A stretch of DNA of 64,000 nucleotides, taken from positions 124,001 through 188,000 of the forward strand of contig CAADGK010000039.1 of assembly GCA_900696515.1 (NCBI GenBank), read 5' to 3'. The notes beneath the pieces are model-generated. The model saw only the letters and a program-made list of their open reading frames with translations, ran no database searches and was not told where the DNA came from. The stretch is from an uncultured Nitrosospira sp. (GTDB lineage: Bacteria; Nitrospirota; Nitrospiria; Nitrospirales; Nitrospiraceae). The position numbers were made by a program, and so were the translations under genes. Of this stretch, positions 47,009 to 56,402 are shown in pieces; the first letter of the stretch is position 1; every line of letters starts with the position of its first letter.

Positions 47009-48688
47009 ATGGACTATTTCCGAAGAATGGGAATGCTGCTGAGTCTGTTGTTGGGTGGAGCCATGGGTCACTTGACCACACCTCTTCTGTCGCACGCGCT
47101 GACCGTGACAATAGATGGACGAGCAGTTCAACTCGCGCCTACAACAGCCTCACCACCTTGTAGTACAGGCTATAACCTCTGTGCGTTTATTCCTGCCGGT
47201 ACCTATGGGAGATTGGCCGTGGCGGATGTCTCGAGTTCGAACCGGGCCCGAATCATGATCGGCGACAACAGCACCGCCGGCAGTCTCGATCTGATGAAGT
47301 TGACCGGCATTAAGCTCACGCCGGTGGGGGTGACGGCAGGTACCACGACCACGACCACCGCCACGATCGTCGTCACGCATACCTACAATGCCGGGGGCGG
47401 AAACCCGGCAGGCGACTATGCCTGGGGCTACGGGATGGCCGGGTACCTTGATCCCCCCACAAACGAGAACATCGTCGGAGATCAGCTGAAACAAACCGGC
47501 CAGGGCAACTTCGCCGGCAAAATTGCCCCGCTTGGGTTGGGCCTGGATACCGGGAAGTTCGCCACCCCTACCACCCTCAATCTAAACGGCAGCGTCACGA
47601 AATCGCGAGCGGCCACGGTGGTCATGCCCGCGTGCAATACCGGCAGCAACCGATGTGCGCCGACGATCACGCAGACCTTCACCCTCACCATGACCGGCGC
47701 CGACACATTGGTGCTGTCCGACAGTGTGATTGCCGCCGGGGGCACCTGTCGGCAGGCTGAGGCGGTGATCCCGATTCCCCCGCTCCTGTATAAGCTGATG
47801 CTGAAGCTGGACCCCCAAGCGCCGAATGATATCAACCAGCTGCCCATGTGGCTGGCGGATATGGGCGAGAAGTATCTCCATAAACCAACACAAAAGAAGC
47901 TGCTGGCGTATCTGATCCGTGAACTGGAAAAGTGGCTGGCGGCGACGGTGCCGGGAACCTGTGCTCAGGTGCAGACGGCGATTGAGGAGATCATCGAAGA
48001 CGATGTAGAGGCGCATGAGGCGTATATCGCGGAACTTGCCGCCTCACTCGGCGAACTCTTCGCACCCGCCCAGCCGGGCGGTAGCACGATCACGATCAGA
48101 AAGGAGACGAGCGAAGCCACGAACACCAGCTTTCAGTTTACGCTCGTCGGCCCCTCGGCCTCGGCCGACGAGACGATCGACATGGGGGGTCAAACTTCTC
48201 AGTTCATCGTCATTCCGGTGGAGCCAGGAAACTACAGCCTCACTGAAATCCCACGGGCAGGATGGGATTTGACCAACGTCACCTGCAGTGGGGGGCAGAT
48301 CAATCTCAGTCTGAATCTGGCGCTGGGTGACAATGTCGACTGCACCTTCACGAACAGCCCTTCGAATGCCAGTAATGCCGTACTCCATATTAGGAAGCAA
48401 CTGAGCATTTTTTGCGATGGGTCCTGCGCCCCCTTAACCTTCGGCTTCCAAATCTTGGGCCCCCCGAATTTGACGGCCTCGGTCACGACTGATGGCTCCG
48501 GGCAGGGGGTAACCTCGGTGCCGGTAACTGCAGGGACCTACAGTGTAGTAGAGGAGAGCCATGGCTCTTTCGGACTACAAAATAGTTTCTGCAGTGTGGA
48601 TGGTGGGGAACCGGTACCCACAACGGATGTCGTGATCCCATCGGGTGCGAGCGTCACATGTATCTTCGTGAATGAGCCACTGCTATGA
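47009..48688 (+). CDS. Secreted paralogue: same novel N-terminal region plus two SpaA/prealbumin-like domains
   Basis: 559 residues from the ATG at 47009 (GAGGAGG 6 bases upstream, the same leader as the first paralogue). Signal peptide MGMLLSLLLGGAMGHLTTPL. The shared region runs to about residue 350 with long near-identical stretches, such as TFTLTMTGADTLVLSDSV and KKLLAYLIRELEKWLA. Two beta domains follow: SFQFTLVGPSASADETID through NYSLTEIPRAGWDLT, and LTFGFQILGPPNLTAS through TYSVVEESHGSFGLQ, both with paired Cys. There is no lectin domain, so the C-terminus was swapped relative to its neighbour. Likely surface-attached or extracellular. Confidence 0.8.
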   Translation: MDYFRRMGMLLSLLLGGAMGHLTTPLLSHALTVTIDGRAVQLAPTTASPPCSTGYNLCAFIPAGTYGRLAVADVSSSNRARIMIGDNSTAGSLDLMKLTGIKLTPVGVTAGTTTTTTATIVVTHTYNAGGGNPAGDYAWGYGMAGYLDPPTNENIVGDQLKQTGQGNFAGKIAPLGLGLDTGKFATPTTLNLNGSVTKSRAATVVMPACNTGSNRCAPTITQTFTLTMTGADTLVLSDSVIAAGGTCRQAEAVIPIPPLLYKLMLKLDPQAPNDINQLPMWLADMGEKYLHKPTQKKLLAYLIRELEKWLAATVPGTCAQVQTAIEEIIEDDVEAHEAYIAELAASLGELFAPAQPGGSTITIRKETSEATNTSFQFTLVGPSASADETIDMGGQTSQFIVIPVEPGNYSLTEIPRAGWDLTNVTCSGGQINLSLNLALGDNVDCTFTNSPSNASNAVLHIRKQLSIFCDGSCAPLTFGFQILGPPNLTASVTTDGSGQGVTSVPVTAGTYSVVEESHGSFGLQNSFCSVDGGEPVPTTDVVIPSGASVTCIFVNEPLL

Positions 48689-48825
48689 CATATTACATGA
48701 CTCACATCGTCAGCATTGCCCTGTCGTTTCCGGGCGACTGAACATGGTACGATCGCACGAAAAGTCGAATATCGTGACAGAGGAAGTAGTGATTGCTGCT
48801 CCCTCGTGACGAACGGGAGAAGACT

Positions 48826-51800
48826 ATGGATGAACTCAATTCGCCATCGCGCCATCCTCCGTCCATAAACAAACTCTTTCTGTGGTCCTACCTCCTCATC
48901 ATTGCCGTGACTCCGATGTTACCGTCAGTCGGTGACGCGCAGGTCACAACGAACATTACCTCCTCCGGTCTGAATACCCAGATCAATCAAGTCGGTACTG
49001 GCTCCACCATCACGGGAGGCACCAGGCCCGGTGGTGGTCCCAATCTCTTTCACAGTTTTGGAAACTTCACTGTGGGCACAGGGGATCTTGCGAACTTTCT
49101 CAACGACACAGGCCTGCCCACGTCGAACATCCTGGGTCGTGTCACGGGTGGGAACATCTCGACGATTGACGGCACGATTCAAACCACCGGGTTCGGCAAT
49201 GCCAATCTATTCTTGATGAATCCATCCGGTATCGTCCTGGGGCCTGGTGCGTCGCTCAACCTGGGTGGATCAGTCAGCTTCACGACTGCGCAGTACCTCC
49301 GTTTCTTCGACGGTGTCACCAGCGCCAACTTCTATGCGAACTCCGCCAATGATGGATTGGCCAACAGCATCCTCACGATCAATGCGTCCGCCTTTGAATT
49401 TCTCTCCGCCTCCCCGGCGGGCTACGGGTTTCTCACGGCGCCTGATCCGAATGTCGCGATTACCGTGCAGGGCAGCAATCTCACCGTTCCGTCGGGCCAG
49501 TCAATCTCACTGGTCGGTGGAAAAGTCGTGATCGAAAACAGCGCGGAACTTTCCGCACCGGCCGGCAGTATCCTCCTCGGAAGCGCTGTCTCACCAGGTG
49601 AATTTGATGTCACGACGCTCGGTTCTATTCCCAATGGAGACGGGGCCTCGTTTACCTCGGTGGGTTCGGTTGCTCTGGCGTCTGGTTCGAGCATCAATGT
49701 CTCCGGCTCCAACACCGTGTTCATCCAAGGCGGACAGCTCGTGCTCTCCGTGAATGAAGCGACCCTCTCCACATCCGAGGCCCCCACCCCGCCGGATACG
49801 ATCGCGCTCGGTTCGGGCAGCGCCATCCTGACAGCCAATGCGGGAACCGATCCCGGCGCCGATGTGCAACTGACGGGGGGCACGGTCCGGATGGATGGCG
49901 CCAACATCACGACAGTCACGTCCGGATCGGGAGCAGGCGGGGCGGTGCAGCTGCAGGCGGGTACCCTCACGCTGGACAACGGTGCGTCGATCGTGACGGC
50001 GACGGTGGACGGGGATGGCCCCGGAGGGGACGTGACGTTGAATGTCGGATCGGCCACCCTCTCGGGCGGTTCCCAACTCGTAAGCCAAAGTCAGACGTTT
50101 ACCCCGGAGGCGTTAGGCCGTGGTGGACAGCTCACCATCCAGGGTGTGCCCGGCGCGGAATCAGGCGCGGCATCGTCGGTTTCCCTCTCCGGTGACAGTT
50201 TCCTGTTGAGTTCCTCCTTCGGCACCGGCGAGGGAGGACGTGTAACCATCCTGTCTCAATCGTTGACCATGGATGGGGCGGCCACCACCGTCAAGGCGGA
50301 ATCGGCGGATGTGGGCCGTGGAGGAGATATCGTCGTCGGTGTCCAAGAAGCTGCACTATCAGGTGGAGCGACCATCATCACCGTCACCGGCAGCGCCGAT
50401 CCGAATGCCCCGGCGGCCGCCACCGTCACCCTGCAAGGGTTGTCGGGAGTGGGCAGCCGGGCAGAGGCCATCGACCTGTCGGGATCGGCGTCCGGCATCG
50501 TCTCCGATACCATCGGCGTGGCTCGTTCCGGCGACGTGGCCCTGCATGCTCGGACGATCACGTTGAGAGAAGGGGCCGTCATCCAAACCGGCACGTCGAT
50601 CAATACCGGGGCTGGTGGCAACGTCGCAATCGATGCGGAGACGCTCACCATCTCACGCGAGGCTCGCATCACGAGTTTGTCGGCAGCCGGTAACGCGGGG
50701 CAGGTCACCATCACGGCCGATCAGGTCACCATGAACGATGTCTCGATCGAAAGCAGCACCAGCAGCAGCGGCCGTGGAGGAGACATGGTGCTGGATGTGG
50801 GAACGATGCGCCTGTCGAACGGGGCCGTGATCAACAGCAGTACCTCGTCGGCAGGCCGGGCGGGCGACATTACGATGCACGTCGGCACGCTCAGCCTGGC
50901 CGGCGGCAGCCGCATAAGTAGTGCCAGCACCGGAACGGAGGTCGTCACGAACCTGGATGGCACGACTCAGGCACCGGGCGCTGCGGGAAATGTTTCCATC
51001 ACGGCGACGAGCGGCTTCACCAGCGACGCGAGCACCCTCGCCACCTCGGCGGAAGCGAACCGTGGCGGAGACGTCTCCATCACGGCCCACAGCGTACACC
51101 TGTCCAACGGCACCGTCATCACGGCCAACAGCAACGGACCACTCACGGTCACCCAGCTGGTGTTGGATGCGAACGGCCAGTTGGTCGAACAGGTGGTGGG
51201 CGACGGCAATGCCGGCAATATCCATATCGAAAGCGGCTCAACGGTCCTCATCGAGCAGAGCTCGGTGACCACCGAAGCCAGTCAGGCCAGCGGTGGCCAG
51301 ATTACGATCAATGCCCCGGACATGATCCGGTTCATCGACAGCCCGATCAGCACCTCGGTCGCCGGCGCGGCCGGGGACAGTAACGGCGGCAATATCTCGA
51401 TCGATCCCGATTTCGTGGTGCTGAAAGGCAGCCAGATTTTAGCCCAGGCCTTTGCCGGGTCAGGAGGCGCCATCGACGTGACCGCCGGGCTGTTCCTGGC
51501 TGATCCCGCCAGCGTCGTGGACGCCTCGTCGACGCTCGGCGTCAGCGGCACCGTACAGATCAATGCGCCGATCAATAACCTGTCCAGCGTGGTTGCGCGG
51601 CTCTCGGACTCCTTGCTGGCGGTCCAAGCCTTGCTGCGTGCCTCCTGTGCGGCGAAGCTGGCGCAAGGGTCGGCCAGCAGTTTCGTCGAACGTGGCCGAG
51701 ACGGCATCCCCGCCGGGCCGGACAGCTTGCTCGCGAGCCCCTACGCACCTCCAACCAGCGGCTTTACCGCACAACGACCGGCTTCTCCGGTATTCTCAGG

Positions 51801-51882
51801 AATCCAGTTGCGTCGCCTGTTCCGGCCGGAGATGCCGTCGCCCGTCACCCTCATCTCGGACCAGGGCGGCTGTGTCTCATGA
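48826..51882 (+). CDS. Two-partner-secretion exoprotein (TpsA), filamentous-haemagglutinin-type
   Basis: 1018 residues from the ATG at 48826 (GGGAGAAG upstream). A signal region (LWSYLLIIAVTPMLPSVGDA) leads directly to the TPS domain: LFHSFGNFTVGTGDLANFLN, ILGRVTGGNISTIDGTIQTT, and LFLMNPSGIVLGPGASLNLG, the cyanobacterial-type variant of NPxG. The middle is beta-helix repeat (e.g. GGDVTLNVGSATLSGGSQL, GRGGDMVLDVGTMRLSNGA). The C-terminus has a Cys-containing block (LRASCAAKLAQGSASSFVER) followed by GRDGIPAGPDSL, seen in cyanobacterial homologues. It is exported by the next gene and displayed or released. Confidence 0.92.
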   Translation: MDELNSPSRHPPSINKLFLWSYLLIIAVTPMLPSVGDAQVTTNITSSGLNTQINQVGTGSTITGGTRPGGGPNLFHSFGNFTVGTGDLANFLNDTGLPTSNILGRVTGGNISTIDGTIQTTGFGNANLFLMNPSGIVLGPGASLNLGGSVSFTTAQYLRFFDGVTSANFYANSANDGLANSILTINASAFEFLSASPAGYGFLTAPDPNVAITVQGSNLTVPSGQSISLVGGKVVIENSAELSAPAGSILLGSAVSPGEFDVTTLGSIPNGDGASFTSVGSVALASGSSINVSGSNTVFIQGGQLVLSVNEATLSTSEAPTPPDTIALGSGSAILTANAGTDPGADVQLTGGTVRMDGANITTVTSGSGAGGAVQLQAGTLTLDNGASIVTATVDGDGPGGDVTLNVGSATLSGGSQLVSQSQTFTPEALGRGGQLTIQGVPGAESGAASSVSLSGDSFLLSSSFGTGEGGRVTILSQSLTMDGAATTVKAESADVGRGGDIVVGVQEAALSGGATIITVTGSADPNAPAAATVTLQGLSGVGSRAEAIDLSGSASGIVSDTIGVARSGDVALHARTITLREGAVIQTGTSINTGAGGNVAIDAETLTISREARITSLSAAGNAGQVTITADQVTMNDVSIESSTSSSGRGGDMVLDVGTMRLSNGAVINSSTSSAGRAGDITMHVGTLSLAGGSRISSASTGTEVVTNLDGTTQAPGAAGNVSITATSGFTSDASTLATSAEANRGGDVSITAHSVHLSNGTVITANSNGPLTVTQLVLDANGQLVEQVVGDGNAGNIHIESGSTVLIEQSSVTTEASQASGGQITINAPDMIRFIDSPISTSVAGAAGDSNGGNISIDPDFVVLKGSQILAQAFAGSGGAIDVTAGLFLADPASVVDASSTLGVSGTVQINAPINNLSSVVARLSDSLLAVQALLRASCAAKLAQGSASSFVERGRDGIPAGPDSLLASPYAPPTSGFTAQRPASPVFSGIQLRRLFRPEMPSPVTLISDQGGCVS

Positions 51883-53690
51883 ACAATTGGCTGCATCAGG
51901 CAAGAGGCCACCGCTCCCGACCTGTGATTCACCGCAAAGCGGCATTGGGTGCTGCAATGGTCATCATGACCGGCCTGCTGATCCACAATGCGTCGGCACA
52001 AGTTCCTCCTCCACCGCCCCCACCCATCTTTGATCCGGGTGGGCGATCCGGGGAACTCCCGTCGCTGCGCGAGATGACTCCCGCGCCGACGCCCCTGCCG
52101 TCAGACCAGGCCCCCACGGCGCCGCCCGAGGCCTCGGAGGAACGCCTTCCACCGGTGAAAGTGTTCGTGCGGGAATTTCAATTTGAAGGCCAGACGGTCT
52201 TTCCCGCGCAAGATTTGCAGACCCTCGCGGCCCCCTACACCAACCGCGAGGTCACGACCGAGGACTTGGAACGGTTACGGACGGCGGTCACCCTGCTCTA
52301 TATCCAGCGCGGCTACGTCACGTCCGGCGCCGTCATTCCCGATCAAGCCGTGACGGACGGGCTCATCCGGATGCAGATCATCGAAGGGGCGCTGACCGAC
52401 ATCAACATTGAAGGTGCGCGCTGGATCTGGCCCAGCTACTATCGGCGTCGCATCGCCCTCAGTGCCGGACCGCCGGTCAATGTCTATACGCTCCAGGAAC
52501 GGTTGCAACTGTTGCAGCAAGACCCGCGGGTGGAGCGGCTCAATGCCGAACTTCGCCGGGGCATCTCGCCGGGCCGCAATGAACTGAACGTGCGGGTGGC
52601 GGAAGCCCGGCCGTTCAAAGCCTGGATCGAGTTCAACAACCACCAATCACCGGCCGTCCGGGCGGAACGCTGGATGGCCACCCTCGCGCACGAGAGTCTC
52701 ACGGGTAACGGAGACCGGCTCCAAGTCAGCTACGGTCAATCGATTCCCATGAACAACACCACCGGCGTCCTGCCCTTGATCAACGTTTCCTATGTGCTCC
52801 CGATCACCGCCTACGATACGACCCTGGCGGTCGGCTATCGCCGCTCCGACTTCGAGGTAGTGACTCAACCGTTCCGGACCCTGGGGATCGAAGGCCATAC
52901 GGAAATCTTCAGCGTCACGCTGCAACAGCCGGTCTATCGCAGCCTCACACAGCAAGTGAATGTCGGCGTGCAGGGCGAGTATCTCTACAATAAGAATCTG
53001 CTGCTCGGCCAACCGTTCGACTTCTTCGCCGGCTACCACAACGGGGTCGCCAACATCGCCGCGCTGCGCTTCCTTCAAGATTGGACCTATCGGAACCAGG
53101 ACACGATCGTCGGGGTCCGGTCACGTTTCTCCGTCGGCTTGGACGTGCTGGATGCAACGACTAATTCCGGCCCGGTGGCCGACGGCCGATACTTTTCCTG
53201 GGTCGGACAAGTGCAGGGATTGCGGCGGTTCGAACAATATGCCGGCACGCAGGTGCTGGGCCGGATCGATCTGCAGTTGACCAATGACCGTCTGTTCCCG
53301 CTCGAACAGATTCCCGTCGGCGGACGCCACAGCGTGCGAGGCTATCGTGAGCTCAGCCTGCTGCGGGACAACGCGTTTCTCTTCTCGATCGAGCCGCGCC
53401 TTCCGGTCGCCCGCTGGTTATTCGGAACCAGGGAGGACTTGCTCCAGGTGGCTCCCTTCTTCGATTATGCGAGAGCCTGGTCCGCCAAGGACTCGACGGA
53501 GGCTCCCAAGAGTTTGATGAGCGTGGGCGTGGGGCTCCGAACCGCCTTCCTGCCCAAGAATCAAGGGTACTTTGAACTCTATTGGGGATACCGGTTGCGG
53601 GGAGCGGGAACGAACGATCCCCCCTATAGCACCACCGGCAACATGCAAGATCACGGAATCCACTTGCAAGTGGTCCTACAACCTTTCTAA
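51879..53690 (+). CDS. TpsB outer-membrane transporter, ShlB/FhaC/HecB family
   Basis: 603 residues; its ATG overlaps the tpsA stop by 4 bases. Signal peptide (AALGAAMVIMTGLLIHNASA), a Pro-rich stretch, then POTRA domains (VFVREFQFEGQTVFPAQDLQ, YIQRGYVTSGAVIPDQAV, GPPVNVYTLQERLQLLQQ). The 16-strand barrel follows with the conserved VGGRHSVRGYRELSLL (VRGY/F motif), and ends in an aromatic residue (LQVVLQPF). It moves the upstream TpsA across the outer membrane. Confidence 0.94.
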   Translation: MNNWLHQARGHRSRPVIHRKAALGAAMVIMTGLLIHNASAQVPPPPPPPIFDPGGRSGELPSLREMTPAPTPLPSDQAPTAPPEASEERLPPVKVFVREFQFEGQTVFPAQDLQTLAAPYTNREVTTEDLERLRTAVTLLYIQRGYVTSGAVIPDQAVTDGLIRMQIIEGALTDINIEGARWIWPSYYRRRIALSAGPPVNVYTLQERLQLLQQDPRVERLNAELRRGISPGRNELNVRVAEARPFKAWIEFNNHQSPAVRAERWMATLAHESLTGNGDRLQVSYGQSIPMNNTTGVLPLINVSYVLPITAYDTTLAVGYRRSDFEVVTQPFRTLGIEGHTEIFSVTLQQPVYRSLTQQVNVGVQGEYLYNKNLLLGQPFDFFAGYHNGVANIAALRFLQDWTYRNQDTIVGVRSRFSVGLDVLDATTNSGPVADGRYFSWVGQVQGLRRFEQYAGTQVLGRIDLQLTNDRLFPLEQIPVGGRHSVRGYRELSLLRDNAFLFSIEPRLPVARWLFGTREDLLQVAPFFDYARAWSAKDSTEAPKSLMSVGVGLRTAFLPKNQGYFELYWGYRLRGAGTNDPPYSTTGNMQDHGIHLQVVLQPF

Positions 53691-53708
53691 CGGGATGGAG
53701 AAACGGCT

Positions 53709-56090
53709 ATGACGCACCACCTTTCGCCTTCTCCTGTCACCTCCGCTGGACCTGTTTGTCATCCCGGAAGGCAAGCCTGGGCTGCCGCCATCGGGATTGC
53801 CATTATTGCCCTCTGTCTCCCGTTGCTGATTTCTCCTTCCGCGCCGGCTCATATGACCGGGGCCGACCCGGCGTTTCCTCACGGCTCCCTCCTGCAAGAA
53901 GGACATGAGGCGTTCACCCGTGGCGCCTTCGAACAGGCGGCCGACGTCTGGCACCGGGCCGTCCGGGCCTCCCAGGAGGCCGGTCATGTGGCGGAAGAAA
54001 TCGACGCCCGTCTGGCACTGGCACAGGCCTATGTCTCGCTCGGATTTCATACCCGTGCCGCACAGACCCTCGATGTGGCCGTCGTGCTCGCCCAGGGAAG
54101 CAAAGACCGGGCACGCCAAGCCGCGGCCATGGAATCACTTGCCCAGGCCTATCTCGCCGGCGGACGTCCTGACGCCGCGTTGGAGACCCTGCACCAGGCC
54201 CAACCGCTCGCGCATGACGCGGGTGACCTGCGCCGCGTCGCCTCGATCGTCCATTCGCTTGCATCCGTCCGGAGCGCGCTGAAACAGGACCAGGAGGCGT
54301 CGGCCTCGTATGCGGAGGCACGGCGCCTTTCGGCCTCCGCACAGGCCGACACTCTGCTCGCCGCGTCGACCATCAACGGCGGCAAAGTCGCCCTGCGGCT
54401 GGGAGCCTGGGGAGAGGCTCGAACGTTATTCGATGAGGGGCTGAAGTTGGTCCATGGCTTTCCTGACTCACACGACAAGGCCTACGACCTGATTTCCATC
54501 GGGTTGGGACTCGAACAGCTTCAAGCCCACCTCCCGGATACGGGACGCCGATTGCATGTGCAGGCGGCCGAGGTGCTCGAAACAGCCGGTCGCGTGGCCA
54601 CCGCGGTCGGCGACGTGCGCGCCGCCTCCTATGCCTTGGGTCATCGCGGCCATTTGTACGAACTGGACCGGCGCTATGATGAAACCCTGTTGCTCACCAG
54701 ACTGGCCATCAACTATGCCCAGCAGGTACATGCCCCGGAATCCTTGTATCAATGGGAGTGGCAACTGGGCCGTGTCCTCAAGGCTCAGGACAAGATCGAT
54801 CAGGCGATCCTGTCCTACCAGCGCGCCGCCGAGCTCGTGCAGACCTTGCGCCCTGAAATGGCCGCGAGCACCGCGCTGGCCGGAGCCTCGTTCAGGGAGG
54901 CGAGCGGTCGTCTCTACTTCGAACTGGCGGACCTGCTGCTCCGGCGATCCGGCGCCACCGCCTCACGGGCGGAAGCTCAGCCGTATCTGATCAATGCGCG
55001 CGAAGCCATCGAGTTGTTCAAGACCGCAGAACTGCGCGATTATTTTGCGGACGAGTGTGTGGATGCGTTTCAAAACCACCAAACGAAGCTGGAAGATGTC
55101 TCGCGTCAGGCAGCCATTCTCTATCCCATCATCCTGCCGGACCGGACGGAACTGTTGGTCAGTCTGCCGGACGGCATGCACCGTGTCACGGTCGCCATCA
55201 AGCAGGAGGACCTCAAGGAAGAAGCCATGGGCTTCCGGCGAGCCCTGCAAAAGGAAACAACCCGTGAATATCTCCGGAAGGGCCAGCGCCTCTACGACCT
55301 CCTGCTGCGTCCGCTCGAAGCGGAATTTTCGAAATTCGACATCAACACGCTGGTGGTCGTGCCGGACGGCCCGCTCCGCACAATCCCTTTCTCCGCCCTG
55401 CACGACGGCAAACAGTTTCTCATCGCCAAATACGCGTTGGCCACGACGCCGGGGTTGAACCTGACCGATCCCAAGCCGCTCGGCCGTGAGCGGATCGAGG
55501 TACTTTCCGCCGGCATCACGGAAGGCGTGCAAGGGTTCTCCCCGCTCCCGAACACGGCGGGCGAACTGGAGGCGATCGGCGGCCTCTACAAGACCCATCG
55601 CCTCTTGAACGAGGAGTTCCGCGTGCCGGCGCTTGAACAGGAAATGAAAACCAAGCCGGCCACGATCATGCATATCGCCTCCCACGGCAAATTCGAGCGG
55701 GATGTCAAGAACAGCTTCCTGTTGGCGTTTGATGAAAAGCTGACGATGGACCGGCTGAGTCAAATCGTGGGACTGTCCCGGTTCAGGGACCAGCCGCTCG
55801 AACTGTTGAGTCTCAGCGCCTGCCAAACCGCCGCGGGCGACGATCGCGCGGCGCTCGGCCTCGCGGGGATCGCGATCAAAGCCGGCGCCCGCAGCGCCCT
55901 CGCGACGCTGTGGTTCGTCAACGACGAAGCCTCCTCGGCGTTGGTCGTCGAGTTTTACCGGCAATTAAAAAACTCCTCGCTCTCCAAGGCGCAGGCCCTC
56001 AGACAAGCGCAGCTGACATTGATGGAGAATCCGGATTTCCAGCACCCCATCTATTGGGCGCCGTTCCTGCTGCTGAACAACTGGCTCTAG
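53709..56090 (+). CDS. Exported TPR-CHAT domain protein (caspase-like protease candidate)
   Basis: 793 residues with GGAG before the ATG. An N-terminal hydrophobic helix (AAIGIAIIALCLPLLISPSA, residues about 28-50) acts as a signal peptide or membrane anchor, so the rest is outside the cytoplasm. TPR repeats run from about residue 65 to 420 (HEAFTRGAFEQAADVWHRAV, ALAQAYVSLGFHTRAAQTLD). The CHAT domain begins near residue 520; the dyad is His659 in IMHIASHGKFE and Cys705 in LLSLSACQTAAGDDRA, with AGARSALATLWFVNDEAS after it. CHAT enzymes are clan-CD cysteine proteases. The stop of tpsB is only 18 bases upstream, so it belongs to the TPS operon and could process the exoprotein. Confidence 0.88.
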   Translation: MTHHLSPSPVTSAGPVCHPGRQAWAAAIGIAIIALCLPLLISPSAPAHMTGADPAFPHGSLLQEGHEAFTRGAFEQAADVWHRAVRASQEAGHVAEEIDARLALAQAYVSLGFHTRAAQTLDVAVVLAQGSKDRARQAAAMESLAQAYLAGGRPDAALETLHQAQPLAHDAGDLRRVASIVHSLASVRSALKQDQEASASYAEARRLSASAQADTLLAASTINGGKVALRLGAWGEARTLFDEGLKLVHGFPDSHDKAYDLISIGLGLEQLQAHLPDTGRRLHVQAAEVLETAGRVATAVGDVRAASYALGHRGHLYELDRRYDETLLLTRLAINYAQQVHAPESLYQWEWQLGRVLKAQDKIDQAILSYQRAAELVQTLRPEMAASTALAGASFREASGRLYFELADLLLRRSGATASRAEAQPYLINAREAIELFKTAELRDYFADECVDAFQNHQTKLEDVSRQAAILYPIILPDRTELLVSLPDGMHRVTVAIKQEDLKEEAMGFRRALQKETTREYLRKGQRLYDLLLRPLEAEFSKFDINTLVVVPDGPLRTIPFSALHDGKQFLIAKYALATTPGLNLTDPKPLGRERIEVLSAGITEGVQGFSPLPNTAGELEAIGGLYKTHRLLNEEFRVPALEQEMKTKPATIMHIASHGKFERDVKNSFLLAFDEKLTMDRLSQIVGLSRFRDQPLELLSLSACQTAAGDDRAALGLAGIAIKAGARSALATLWFVNDEASSALVVEFYRQLKNSSLSKAQALRQAQLTLMENPDFQHPIYWAPFLLLNNWL

Positions 56091-56282
56091 GGCGTGAAGC
56101 GTATCTCGTAAAGCGTGAAGCGTCGTCCGTTTCCCTGATCCTGAGTTTCAGATTTCATGTTTAACCTTTCACGTTAAGCTGAAACTAAAAACCTGAAACA
56201 TGAAACTTGGAACCTGAAACTCTTGTGACATCGTTGGCCTCAACGCTTCACACTTCACGTTTCACGCTTCACGAGATTCGCC
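56090..56282. repeat. Intergenic inverted word repeats (GTGAAGCGT and TTTCAGATTTCATG families)
   Basis: GGGCGTGAAGCGTATCTCGT, AAAGCGTGAAGCGTC and AGTTTCAGATTTCATGTTTA on the left pair with GAAACTAAAAACCTGAAACA, GAAACTTGGAACCTGAAACT and CACTTCACGTTTCACGCTTC on the right. One of the clearest members of the family. It fills most of the 312 bases before the cyclase gene. Confidence 0.7.
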
Positions 56283-56402
56283 GCCTAAGCATTTTTCTGA
56301 CGAATCGTCATGAATAATGTGCGGCATTAAGCTACACTACGGCGCTCCGGCACCCCATGCAATGAGCGGGGGCACCGGGTTTGGACTGATCGCTGTCATC
56401 CC

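Noticed and set aside
54963-55964. 333-codon open frame antisense to the CHAT domain
   Set aside because: Composition is Arg/Gly-rich as in other shadows, and the sense strand encodes a clear CHAT domain.
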